A program made the position numbers and the translations under genes. Positions 25,746 to 34,489 of a stretch of DNA of 64,000 bases are shown piece after piece (position 1 is the stretch's first letter; each line of letters opens with the position of its first letter). The stretch comes from Treponema sp. Lineage in GTDB: Bacteria; Spirochaetota; Spirochaetia; Treponematales; Treponemataceae. Under the pieces are notes generated by a model, which had not been told where the DNA came from, searched no databases, and saw only the letters and a list, made by a program, of their open reading frames with translations. The stretch spans positions 9,944 through 73,943 of the forward strand of contig JAEDCY010000007.1 of the NCBI GenBank assembly GCA_016293915.1. Direction: 5' to 3'.

Positions 25746-25753
25746 GCCGATAA
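25746..25753 (+). promoter_or_regulatory. Sigma-28-like -10 box before the giant Ig-repeat gene
   Basis: GCCGATAA with TTAAG 16 bases upstream, similar to the TAAAG-N15-GCCGATAA pattern of motility sigma factors. It gives a leader of about 33 bases with AGAGGT as SD. Confidence 0.45.
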
Positions 25754-25792
25754 TCTTGTGAGGGACTTTAATTTTTTTTTTCAGAGGTAATT

Positions 25793-28700
25793 ATGAATAA
25801 TATGAAAAAAGTCTTTTTTCTAATGATTCTGACAGCTCTGCTCACAATAGGGCTGTTTGCTCATGGTAAAGGCGATATTGAAGAAATATCTGTCGATAAC
25901 ATGAATAGCTGGCAGGAAGAATACGACCTGGACAGCAAAAAACCGGGAAAGTATAATATTCTCATCACCGCCCGCGACTTAGGCGGAAACACTTATGTTG
26001 AAGGACCTCATAATATTTACCTCGATCCTAAATCTGATATGCCTATTTGTGGTATTACAAACCCATACCCGAATATGCGTGTAGTAAGTAACCTTAATAT
26101 TGTAGGTACTTGTGTTGATGATGATGGTGTTTCAAAGGTTGAACTTATTCTCGATGAAGGTACAGAAATAGAGCAGACGGTGGTTGCCGAAGGCAGGGAA
26201 TTCTGGTCTTACTATCTTGATACAACGAATCTTGAAGAAGGCGCGCATACAATCAAGGTAATCGGTTATGATATTAACGAAAATCCTGTTGTAAGTAAGC
26301 CTGTTGTAGTAACCTGGCAGCTGGACCGAAAAAAGCCGGTGACAGAAATTCAGGATAAAGAAATGGGGCTTCTCGTTTCTGGAAATGTAAAGTTTGACGG
26401 TGTTGTTTCGGATGGAAACGGTATCAAAGAGCTTTATTATTCAGTTAATAATGGCGAAACTTTTATACCTTTGAAATTTGGTGGAAACAAAAATAAAGAT
26501 CTTTGTGATTTCACTTTATCAGTTGATACTAAGAAATTTAATGATGGACCGGCAGTTCTCTGGTTTAAGGCTATAGATATGTCTGGTTCGGTTGGTTTGT
26601 ATTCATTCCTTTACTTTATTGATAATACAAAGCCTGAAATTGGAATTGTTTATCCGGAAGATAATCAGATTGTAAACGGTAAATTTACGGTTGCCGGTTA
26701 TGCAAAAGATACAATGGGTATTACAGAGCTTACCTGGACTTTTGGAAACCAGAGCGGTGAATTTGAACTTGTTCCAGGAAACCCTTACTGGGCAGTTAAT
26801 ATTGATACACTGAATAATAAAGATAAAGCTGTAAAATTTACTGTACGCGGTAAAGACCGTGCCGGTAACATTGTAGAAGAAACTAAAACTCTCAACCTTG
26901 ATCAGGAAGAGGACAGACCTGTTGTAACTGTTTCAGAGCCGGTTAATGGTCAGGATTTTGCTGATAACGATATTCTTTATGTTCGCGGTATTGCCGTGGA
27001 TGATGACAGCGTAAAAGCAGTAAGAATCCAGCTTGATAATAATGAGCCTGTAATTCAGGAAACAAAGGGTGTTTTCTATTATGATATTTGTACTGCAACC
27101 GAGCTTTCCGCTGGTGCTCACAGAGTTTCGGTAACTGCAATTGATGAAAACGATGTTGCAGGTATTCCGGTTGTAATAGAAATAACTTCGCGCGGTGTTG
27201 CTCCTTTGTTCACTCCTGCAAAGGTTATATCTGGAAAAGATACAGTTGAGTTTACAAACGGAATGGAAATCCATCCGGAAGCAGGAAAGACTCTGTCGGT
27301 TAGTGTAAACTCTGGTGTTGGCCTTGTTTCTGTTTCATCAAGCCTTTCATGGGGTAATGAAAATCCGGAAGAGGCTGTTGTTGAACTTAAAAATTCCGGC
27401 TCATATACCTTTAATCTTCCAATTCTTCCAGACAGCCCTAAGGGAATCATGTATGCAACCTTCAAGGCAAAAGATATTCTTGACCGCGAATCTGAATTCA
27501 AAGCTGTTTATTATGTAACAAATACAACTGTTGTAAAGGCAGAAGAGCCTGCTGTTGTTTTTGATGACAGTACTGTTGCAGAAGACGGTTCTATCATCAG
27601 TGATATGGAATTCCCGGTTACAGGATATTTAATCGGCGCGGACGCTGAAAAAGTAGAACTTGTGCCTTCTACTCCGTTTGCGCGTGCAGAGCTTGTTGGA
27701 AATCAGATTAAGCTTATCTGTCAGGATGCAATTGGTACTTCGGCTCCTGTTGTTGTTCGTGTAAAAACTACAAACGGTAAGACTGTAGATTCAAAACCAT
27801 TAACCTTCCATGCAGATACAACTTTCCCTGTAATCGAAATTAATGATTACTATGAAAATAATGCGCTTGATGGTCGCTGGGGAGCAGTAAATGTTTCGGG
27901 AAAAGTTACCTGCGAAACAGGTATCGGCTCATTAAAGTACAGAGTTCTTTCTGCTATTGTGGATATTCAGAAGGGTATTATTGCAGGTGTTACTCCGCCT
28001 TCTGTTTCAGAAAACTTTGTTGACCTTGCTGTTGCACGTGACGGTTCTTTCAAGATTGATTTTGATGCAGCTGATTATGGAAACGGTCTTCATATTGTTG
28101 AGTTGATTGCAGAAACTGTTGGCGGAAATAAATCTGCAAAAGCTTTTGCTGTAAAGAATATTCCACCTGTTGAAGAACAGAACGGAAAGTTGCCGGCTCC
28201 TAAAGCTCCGGTGGTTGCCTGGGTAAATGCTTTTGATGCTTATGCATATGCAGTTTATCAGGGTGAACTTAATCAGGATTATGCAACCTTCTTCCGCAAG
28301 GATATTGATGAAGGAAACAATGCCATTAGCTGGTCAACTTCAACTCCAGACGGAAAGTCTTATCCATTGAAGTTTACTGCTGTAAGAAAGCCTGCTGTTT
28401 CGGCTCACTTTACACTTGTTAATGGCGAAGAATACATGAGTGGTATGCCTGTTGATATGGCTTATGCTGCAAAAGAGGGCATTACCGTACAAATGGTAAT
28501 TGATACAAATACAGATGTAAGTGCTGTAAATTACGAGGTTAGCGGTGCAGATGTTCCTGGCGGACTTGTTACACAAAAAGGTGCCGCTAAACTTACAAAG
28601 CCAACTCCTGAAAATCCTTTAAGATGGGTTGCTGAGTTTACTATTGCAAACCTCCCTGTCCGTGTAAATAAAATTACTGCTACAATAAAAGCTGGAACTT

Positions 28701-31700
28701 CGGAACAGATTATTACTGGTTCTATTACAAGTGTGCGTCCTATGGTTGACCCTATGATAATTAATGACCGCACAAAGGTTCTTGCTTTTGCACAGACCGG
28801 TACTGTATATGATGAAGTTGAAAATAATTACATTCTCAGCAATGGTTCACGCTTCAGTTATTATGCAAATCTGAGTGCTCCGTTTAAAGTTGAGCTTGTT
28901 TCTCCAACTCCTGGTCTTGCAATTGAAACAGACGGAAAGTTTATTTCTTTGTATGCAGAAAAAGACGGTATTTACAAGAATGTAATGGTAAAGGTAACAG
29001 ATCGCTTTGGCGATACTCATGCTTCTGCTCCATTGAACTTTGTTGCGAATACAAGTGCTCCTGAGCTTGTTATTAACGGTCCTGAATTATTCAGCTGGGT
29101 TGGAAATAACTTTACACTTACAGGAACAGCAGCTCATGCTCTTGGAATCAGGAGCGTTGAATACTCTCTCGATAACGGTGAGACTTGGGAGAACATAGAT
29201 CTTTCAAAAAATAATAACAGGATAGGAGTTACCTTCAGTAAGAATATTAATATTTCTGAATTCCCGGATGGCCTTATCAGAATCAATGTAAGGGCAAAAG
29301 ACCTTGGCGGTCATGAATCTGTAGTTCGAACTTCTTATTATAAGGATGTAACTCCTCCAGAAGTCAGAGTTATTGAGCCTCAGGAAATTGATGTTGTAAA
29401 CGGGGATAACCTTATTGTCTTTGAGGTAAAAGATAATGCAATGGTGGCTAAGGCAGAATATATCGCCCCACCGGTAAAGGGTAAATCTCTGTCTCGTACA
29501 GAAATTGAGCTGAATCCTCTTATTCATACGCATGTAGGTACTCCTGAATGTCCTATCAGTGATTCAATGTCGTTTGCATTTACCGATGGTGCTGGAAACG
29601 TAACTCCAATCGAAGCATGGATGTTCAGTATTGATAATGAATCAGACTTGCCTCGTGCAGAAATTCACGTTCCTGAAGAAATGCAGGTTCTGACCCGCGA
29701 CTTTACAATTTCCGGTATTGTTTACGATGATGATGGAGAATCTACTGTTTTCTATAAGATAGATAATGGTGAATTTAAGCAGGTTTCTACAAACGAAATT
29801 TACAAGAGTCCTGATCCGGCTGCAGAGTATAAGCTCGGAACAAACTTTGTAATTTCTGTTCCTTTCGAGACTATGACAGATAACGAACACACTGTTACTA
29901 TCTATGCAGTTGATATTAATGGTGTAAAGGGTGAAGAAGTAACAAGAACCTTCAGAATTTCTCTTGAAGAGCCTAAGGGTGCTGTTGAAAAACCAACTAT
30001 CGATACTTCTGTACGTAACATGATTACAATTTCCGGCTGGGCAAGCGATAAGAATGGAATTGGTAATGTAAAGATTTCTCTTGATAATGGTAACTCTTAT
30101 AACGATGCTGAAGGTACTGAGCAGTGGAAGTACAATGTAGATACACGTGCCATTCCTGGTGGTACTCAGGTTGTCTTCCTTAAAATTACTGATAATTATG
30201 GTATTGAAGGTTTGTACTCAAGCCTTATTAATATTGATAACGATGCTCCGATTATGAATCTTGAGCTTCCAGCTGATGATTCTACTACAACCGGTATGCT
30301 CTTCTTCTCTGGTTATGTTTATGATAACGTAGAAGTTACCGATCTTTATCTTACTATCAGAAATCTTGAAAAGGAAACTAAACCAAATGTTCGTAATTTC
30401 AAGATTGACCGGATTATCGGCGAGACTATGGATATTACAGATCTTCCAAACGGCTTCTATAATATGGAACTTACTGGAAAAGACAAGGCGGGCAATGTTA
30501 CTAATGTGAGCCGTAATATTCACCTTGAAAAGAATATTGCACCGGCTACAGTAGATATTCTGTATCCTCTTAATGGTGAGCATAAACAGGGTATCTTTAC
30601 GGTATATGGTCAGGCAGCTTCAGAAGCAGAAATTACAAATCTTAATCTATATATAGATAATACCTTCATTGCTGCGACAGAACTTACCAGCTGTGGCTTC
30701 TTTAAGTTTGACCTTGGACCAGAACAGATAACAGAAGGTGTTCACACTTACCGTGTAGATACTGTTCTTGCAACTGGAAAGATTGTAAGTTCACGTGAAC
30801 AGACAATTACTTATTCTCCTGTTGGTCCATGGATTACAATTGATAACTTTACTTATGGTGACTTTGCAACTAACCGTCCGTACATAAAGGGACAGGCAGG
30901 TTATTCTATCAGTGAAGATGAACTTCTTTATGCTAAGACTAAAGAAGCAAAGCCTGAGGAAAAAGCCGCAACAGCTGCAAAGAAAGTTGATAAGATTGAA
31001 ATAAGCTTTGATAATGGAAAGACCTTTACAGAGCTTTCTAAGAATGAAAAATGGATGTACCGTATTGAAAATCAGGATATCGCAGAAGGATATCACTTCT
31101 TCCTGGTACGTGCTACTATGAAGAACGGAGAAACGGCAATTACCCGTACTATCATTCAGATTGATAATACTGCGCCTTCTATCCGTCTTATTGCTCCATC
31201 AACAGGTGGCCGCTACAACCAGAAACTTGATGTTTCAGGTCTTTCTAATGATGATGTAGAATTGAAGGATGTAATAGTTGCTCTCCGAAAGGGTGATAAG
31301 TCATCTTATGAAGTTCCGTCATTCATTCAGGGACTTTACCTTGATGTTAGGTTCTGGGGGGCAACTTTATTCCAGGTTGGTGCTGGTCTTACCTTCTTTA
31401 ATGATGTTGTAAAGGTTCAGCTTTCATACGGGCAGTTTACACAAATGCAGCGTGATGCAATTTCTAACCTGTTCCAGACAGACCTCACAGACGGTCGTTA
31501 TGGTGGAAATGTATTCAGCCTTAAGATTCTTGCAAACATTGCATCAATTCCGTTCAGCTTCTTTATGGGACATGACTGGGACTGGCTGTATGCATCGTTT
31601 GCAGTAGGTGCAGACTTCTCTTATTTCACACAGACAAATAGTGGAAAGCCTCAAATCCTTTCTTCTATACTTGCTCAGATTGAATTCCCTAAGGTAAAGC

Positions 31701-31840
31701 TTCAGAATGTTAAGGCATTCAGTACGTTTGCCTTGTATACCGAAGCTTCGTTGTGGTTTATTCCAACGGATGTTTCAGGTACAGATATCAAGAGTCTTGT
31801 TCCTCAGTTAGGAATTGGATTTAGAACTAATATCTTCTAG
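25793..31840 (+). CDS. Giant exported Ig-like-repeat protein with C-terminal outer-membrane barrel
   Basis: 2015 residues. Signal peptide MKKVFFLMILTALLTIGLFA from the fourth residue. Most of the chain is a series of roughly 95-residue Ig-like domains with a recurring pattern: a Pro-rich start (TKPEIGIVYPEDNQIV), FTVAGYAKDTMGI-like strands, then an SLDNGETW-like hairpin. I see clear copies near residues 80, 190, 280, 375, 1090, 1185, 1275, 1395, 1490, 1580 and 1775. The last ~180 residues (from about 1835, GLYLDVRFWGATLFQVGAGL) look like a beta-barrel ending in Phe. It is probably a surface or periplasm-spanning scaffold anchored in the outer membrane, forming an operon with the next two genes. 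Ligand unknown. Confidence 0.75.
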   Translation: MNNMKKVFFLMILTALLTIGLFAHGKGDIEEISVDNMNSWQEEYDLDSKKPGKYNILITARDLGGNTYVEGPHNIYLDPKSDMPICGITNPYPNMRVVSNLNIVGTCVDDDGVSKVELILDEGTEIEQTVVAEGREFWSYYLDTTNLEEGAHTIKVIGYDINENPVVSKPVVVTWQLDRKKPVTEIQDKEMGLLVSGNVKFDGVVSDGNGIKELYYSVNNGETFIPLKFGGNKNKDLCDFTLSVDTKKFNDGPAVLWFKAIDMSGSVGLYSFLYFIDNTKPEIGIVYPEDNQIVNGKFTVAGYAKDTMGITELTWTFGNQSGEFELVPGNPYWAVNIDTLNNKDKAVKFTVRGKDRAGNIVEETKTLNLDQEEDRPVVTVSEPVNGQDFADNDILYVRGIAVDDDSVKAVRIQLDNNEPVIQETKGVFYYDICTATELSAGAHRVSVTAIDENDVAGIPVVIEITSRGVAPLFTPAKVISGKDTVEFTNGMEIHPEAGKTLSVSVNSGVGLVSVSSSLSWGNENPEEAVVELKNSGSYTFNLPILPDSPKGIMYATFKAKDILDRESEFKAVYYVTNTTVVKAEEPAVVFDDSTVAEDGSIISDMEFPVTGYLIGADAEKVELVPSTPFARAELVGNQIKLICQDAIGTSAPVVVRVKTTNGKTVDSKPLTFHADTTFPVIEINDYYENNALDGRWGAVNVSGKVTCETGIGSLKYRVLSAIVDIQKGIIAGVTPPSVSENFVDLAVARDGSFKIDFDAADYGNGLHIVELIAETVGGNKSAKAFAVKNIPPVEEQNGKLPAPKAPVVAWVNAFDAYAYAVYQGELNQDYATFFRKDIDEGNNAISWSTSTPDGKSYPLKFTAVRKPAVSAHFTLVNGEEYMSGMPVDMAYAAKEGITVQMVIDTNTDVSAVNYEVSGADVPGGLVTQKGAAKLTKPTPENPLRWVAEFTIANLPVRVNKITATIKAGTSEQIITGSITSVRPMVDPMIINDRTKVLAFAQTGTVYDEVENNYILSNGSRFSYYANLSAPFKVELVSPTPGLAIETDGKFISLYAEKDGIYKNVMVKVTDRFGDTHASAPLNFVANTSAPELVINGPELFSWVGNNFTLTGTAAHALGIRSVEYSLDNGETWENIDLSKNNNRIGVTFSKNINISEFPDGLIRINVRAKDLGGHESVVRTSYYKDVTPPEVRVIEPQEIDVVNGDNLIVFEVKDNAMVAKAEYIAPPVKGKSLSRTEIELNPLIHTHVGTPECPISDSMSFAFTDGAGNVTPIEAWMFSIDNESDLPRAEIHVPEEMQVLTRDFTISGIVYDDDGESTVFYKIDNGEFKQVSTNEIYKSPDPAAEYKLGTNFVISVPFETMTDNEHTVTIYAVDINGVKGEEVTRTFRISLEEPKGAVEKPTIDTSVRNMITISGWASDKNGIGNVKISLDNGNSYNDAEGTEQWKYNVDTRAIPGGTQVVFLKITDNYGIEGLYSSLINIDNDAPIMNLELPADDSTTTGMLFFSGYVYDNVEVTDLYLTIRNLEKETKPNVRNFKIDRIIGETMDITDLPNGFYNMELTGKDKAGNVTNVSRNIHLEKNIAPATVDILYPLNGEHKQGIFTVYGQAASEAEITNLNLYIDNTFIAATELTSCGFFKFDLGPEQITEGVHTYRVDTVLATGKIVSSREQTITYSPVGPWITIDNFTYGDFATNRPYIKGQAGYSISEDELLYAKTKEAKPEEKAATAAKKVDKIEISFDNGKTFTELSKNEKWMYRIENQDIAEGYHFFLVRATMKNGETAITRTIIQIDNTAPSIRLIAPSTGGRYNQKLDVSGLSNDDVELKDVIVALRKGDKSSYEVPSFIQGLYLDVRFWGATLFQVGAGLTFFNDVVKVQLSYGQFTQMQRDAISNLFQTDLTDGRYGGNVFSLKILANIASIPFSFFMGHDWDWLYASFAVGADFSYFTQTNSGKPQILSSILAQIEFPKVKLQNVKAFSTFALYTEASLWFIPTDVSGTDIKSLVPQLGIGFRTNIF

Positions 31841-31856
31841 GTGTAAAGGAGTTAGA

Positions 31857-32987
31857 ATGTTTAAGAGGACAGTTAAAGCATTTATTGTAAGTCTTGTTCT
31901 ATTATTTTCTACTGTAAATGTATTTGCACTGGAAGAATATGTAGCAGAGATTTATAAGGAAATTGATTCCTGTTTTACTAGCAAAGATGAAGAAAAACTG
32001 TATGCAGTTTTATCAAGGAATAATAAAGATAAATATTATTACCTTATAGAAAACTACACACAGAAAAAAATCAGACGCTTAATCGTGAATAATGAATATG
32101 TTTTTGCAATGGAAGCAACTCTTGCGGTTATTGAGAATAATCTTGATAACGAAGAGGCTGTTGAAATGTACAGCGTAATTTCTGATGCCTACGAAATTCA
32201 ACTTAAGCATGAAGCAGAAGTTGCACATCAGAAGGAACTTGAAGCAGCCAGACTTCAGCTTGCTAAAGAAAAACAGCGTGGAAACGTAGAAAAAGAATAT
32301 AATTCTGCAAAGAAGGCAACAGGTGATGGTTCGGTTTATGTTTCTGGAAAAGAATCTAAGCTTTCAAGTTACAGCTGGAAGGCAAAGTTTGGAGCTGCTG
32401 ATGCCCTGTTCCTGCTGGAAAAAACAGGAAATTTGAAGACACTGCATTATGGTGTTTCTCTTGATTTTAATTATATATATACGTTAGAGAATAAAATCAA
32501 AGTTGGAGCAGATGTTTTTGCTGGAGTTCAATTCCTTGGAATGGCAGAAGAAAAAGATCTCGTGCCATTCTTTATAGACGGTGAAGCCTCAATAAAATTC
32601 TGTAATCCTAATCTTTTGAAAAACCTATTTATTCGGACTGGTTTTAATGTTATGCTTGCAGGAGAGTCAAATAAGGCTGTTAACACCGAAGGTGTTGAGA
32701 AGAAATTCTATTCTCCTTTCGTTGGATTAAAGTTAGAACAGATTGCTATAGGTCCTGTCCGTCTCGATATCGGGGCAGACTGGCTTGCAGGGCATCTTTT
32801 TACAGACAATATAACTATGGCAGCAGGAGCTTCAATGAATGTTGAAATTCCATTTGCCGAATTGGAAAAAGTTAAGTTAAATTTAAATATAGGAGCGAAA
32901 GATAAGATTTTCCTTAAAAAAGATAATGGATTGGAAAATCGAGCCAGCTTAATTCTTGCAATTGGAGTAGAAAATGTTATTAGGTAA
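31857..32987 (+). CDS. Exported barrel-like protein, partner of the Ig-repeat protein
   Basis: 376 residues from MFKRTVKAFIVSLVLLFSTV, chosen because AAAGGAG lies just before this ATG and a signal peptide follows; the longer frame overlaps the preceding gene. The N-terminal 130 residues are helical and charged (HQKELEAARLQLAKEKQR, a likely coiled coil). The rest alternates like a small outer-membrane barrel (GVSLDFNYIYTLENKIKVGA). It overlaps the next gene by 14 bases. Not a family I can name; related modules occur in neighbouring treponemal proteins. Confidence 0.65.
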   Translation: MFKRTVKAFIVSLVLLFSTVNVFALEEYVAEIYKEIDSCFTSKDEEKLYAVLSRNNKDKYYYLIENYTQKKIRRLIVNNEYVFAMEATLAVIENNLDNEEAVEMYSVISDAYEIQLKHEAEVAHQKELEAARLQLAKEKQRGNVEKEYNSAKKATGDGSVYVSGKESKLSSYSWKAKFGAADALFLLEKTGNLKTLHYGVSLDFNYIYTLENKIKVGADVFAGVQFLGMAEEKDLVPFFIDGEASIKFCNPNLLKNLFIRTGFNVMLAGESNKAVNTEGVEKKFYSPFVGLKLEQIAIGPVRLDIGADWLAGHLFTDNITMAAGASMNVEIPFAELEKVKLNLNIGAKDKIFLKKDNGLENRASLILAIGVENVIR

Positions 32988-34443
32988 GCTTAAAAGAATT
33001 ATTATTGCATTAGTATTGGTCTTCTTCACAACAACTGTTTTTGCAGCGACTACAGATTTGGCTGTGCGCTTTCTGAACAAGGCAAACGAAGCTTATGAAG
33101 ATGGAAACATTGAAGATGCTTACAAATATGTAAACCAGGCACTTGCTGTTGCAAAAGATGAAGATTCTCAGACAAACGTACTTTACTTTGCTCAGACTGT
33201 ATACAAGGTTAAATTACAGGAGCTTCAGAAAAAGTACGACGATATGGCTCTCATCGATATCAAAATGAATCTTGAGAAGTATCCTAATATCGAAAATACT
33301 ACTATTAAGAAGCTTGTAAAGCAGATAGAACAGGATCAGGAAAATAAAGAAAAAGCAGCTCAAAAGGCCGAAACTGCCGCCCAGCGAAAGGTGGAGCAGG
33401 AGCGATTTGAGGCTCAGCAGGAATCAATGGAAGCTCAGGCTAAGGCTATGAAAGAGCAGGCTGATGCGATGAAGGAACAGGCTGAAGCAACAAAACAGGG
33501 ACAGGAAGATTTTAAGAATGCCCTTGAAACTGGTCTTAAAGATATGGGCGCTACCTTTACAGATGCCTTCTCTGAAACTGCAAAAGAAACAAAGCGTTCT
33601 ACACGTGTAATTGCCCTGTCAATTATTGGTATTGCAATAATCATTGTATTCCTTGTTCTTTTGATTATGGTAATTATCAAAAAGGCGGCAAAAGCAAATC
33701 TTGTTCAGCAGGAACAGTACGCACAGGCTTTCCGACTCCTTGCTCAGAATCAGAATCAGACAAACCGCCTTATGCTTGGTGGCATTACAGATATTTATGG
33801 TGGAAATCCTTCGCTTAGAATTGCGGGTTCTTCTACCTGGGCACCAGCAGCAGCTCTTCCAGATGTTACATTCTCAGAGGAAGATGAAGAAGAGCTTAAG
33901 CAGATTGCCGTTAAGTGTGAGGAAATTGGTCAGCAGATTGATAATGTAACAGGTCGTAAGAATAACTCAAAGAACGTTGCTGAGCTTGTTTATAAGCTTT
34001 CTATTCAGCTTGGCCTTCCACAGGGTATGGCTATGCTCAACTTCTGTGCTGCTATGATTTATGATGCAGGCTTCCTTGCTATTGATCCGGATCTTCTTGT
34101 TGCAACACAGCTTACAGAAGAAGAAAAGCAGGCGATGAAAGAGCATGTTAATCTTGCTGAAAAACATCTTGAGTTTGTGCCAAAGAAATACTGGAGTGTA
34201 TTTGAAGATGCAGCTATGAAGCATCATGAAAATATTGATGGAACTGGTTATCCACAGGGCTTGGAGGGTGATGAGATTCCTCAGATTGCACGCCTTATTC
34301 GTGTAGCTGAAAGTTATGTTTCTCTTTCAAGTAAGCGTTCTTATCGGGGTGCTATGGATAAGGAAACTGCAGTAAATACACTTAAAGAGCAGCCAGGAAT
34401 CTACGATACAGAAGTAGTAGAAGCATTGGATAAGATAGTTTAA
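32974..34443 (+). CDS. Membrane protein with periplasmic TPR/coiled coil and degenerate HD-GYP domain
   Basis: 489 residues. A signal-like segment (IIIALVLVFFTTTVFA) leads to TPR-like helices (about 25-110), a long Glu/Lys/Ala coiled coil (115-200), one membrane helix at about 210-236, and a cytoplasmic C-terminal domain. That domain has HHENIDGTGYPQGL (about 415), the GYP signature of cyclic-di-GMP phosphodiesterases, and IPQIARLIRVAESY. The metal-binding HD pair, usually LHDIGK, is replaced by IYDAGF (about 360), so catalysis is doubtful. It may sense c-di-GMP and pass a signal to or from the envelope. GGAG precedes the start. Confidence 0.75.
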   Translation: MLLGKLKRIIIALVLVFFTTTVFAATTDLAVRFLNKANEAYEDGNIEDAYKYVNQALAVAKDEDSQTNVLYFAQTVYKVKLQELQKKYDDMALIDIKMNLEKYPNIENTTIKKLVKQIEQDQENKEKAAQKAETAAQRKVEQERFEAQQESMEAQAKAMKEQADAMKEQAEATKQGQEDFKNALETGLKDMGATFTDAFSETAKETKRSTRVIALSIIGIAIIIVFLVLLIMVIIKKAAKANLVQQEQYAQAFRLLAQNQNQTNRLMLGGITDIYGGNPSLRIAGSSTWAPAAALPDVTFSEEDEEELKQIAVKCEEIGQQIDNVTGRKNNSKNVAELVYKLSIQLGLPQGMAMLNFCAAMIYDAGFLAIDPDLLVATQLTEEEKQAMKEHVNLAEKHLEFVPKKYWSVFEDAAMKHHENIDGTGYPQGLEGDEIPQIARLIRVAESYVSLSSKRSYRGAMDKETAVNTLKEQPGIYDTEVVEALDKIV

Positions 34444-34474
34444 TCGATTGACGGTATAGATTTAGTCAAATTCT

Positions 34475-34482
34475 GCCGATAA
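34475..34482 (+). promoter_or_regulatory. Sigma-28-like -10 box before the DUF4015 gene
   Basis: GCCGATAA with TATAG 15 bases upstream, one mismatch from TAAAG. It ends 7 bases before the ATG at 34490. Confidence 0.5.
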
Positions 34483-34489
34483 TGAGAGT

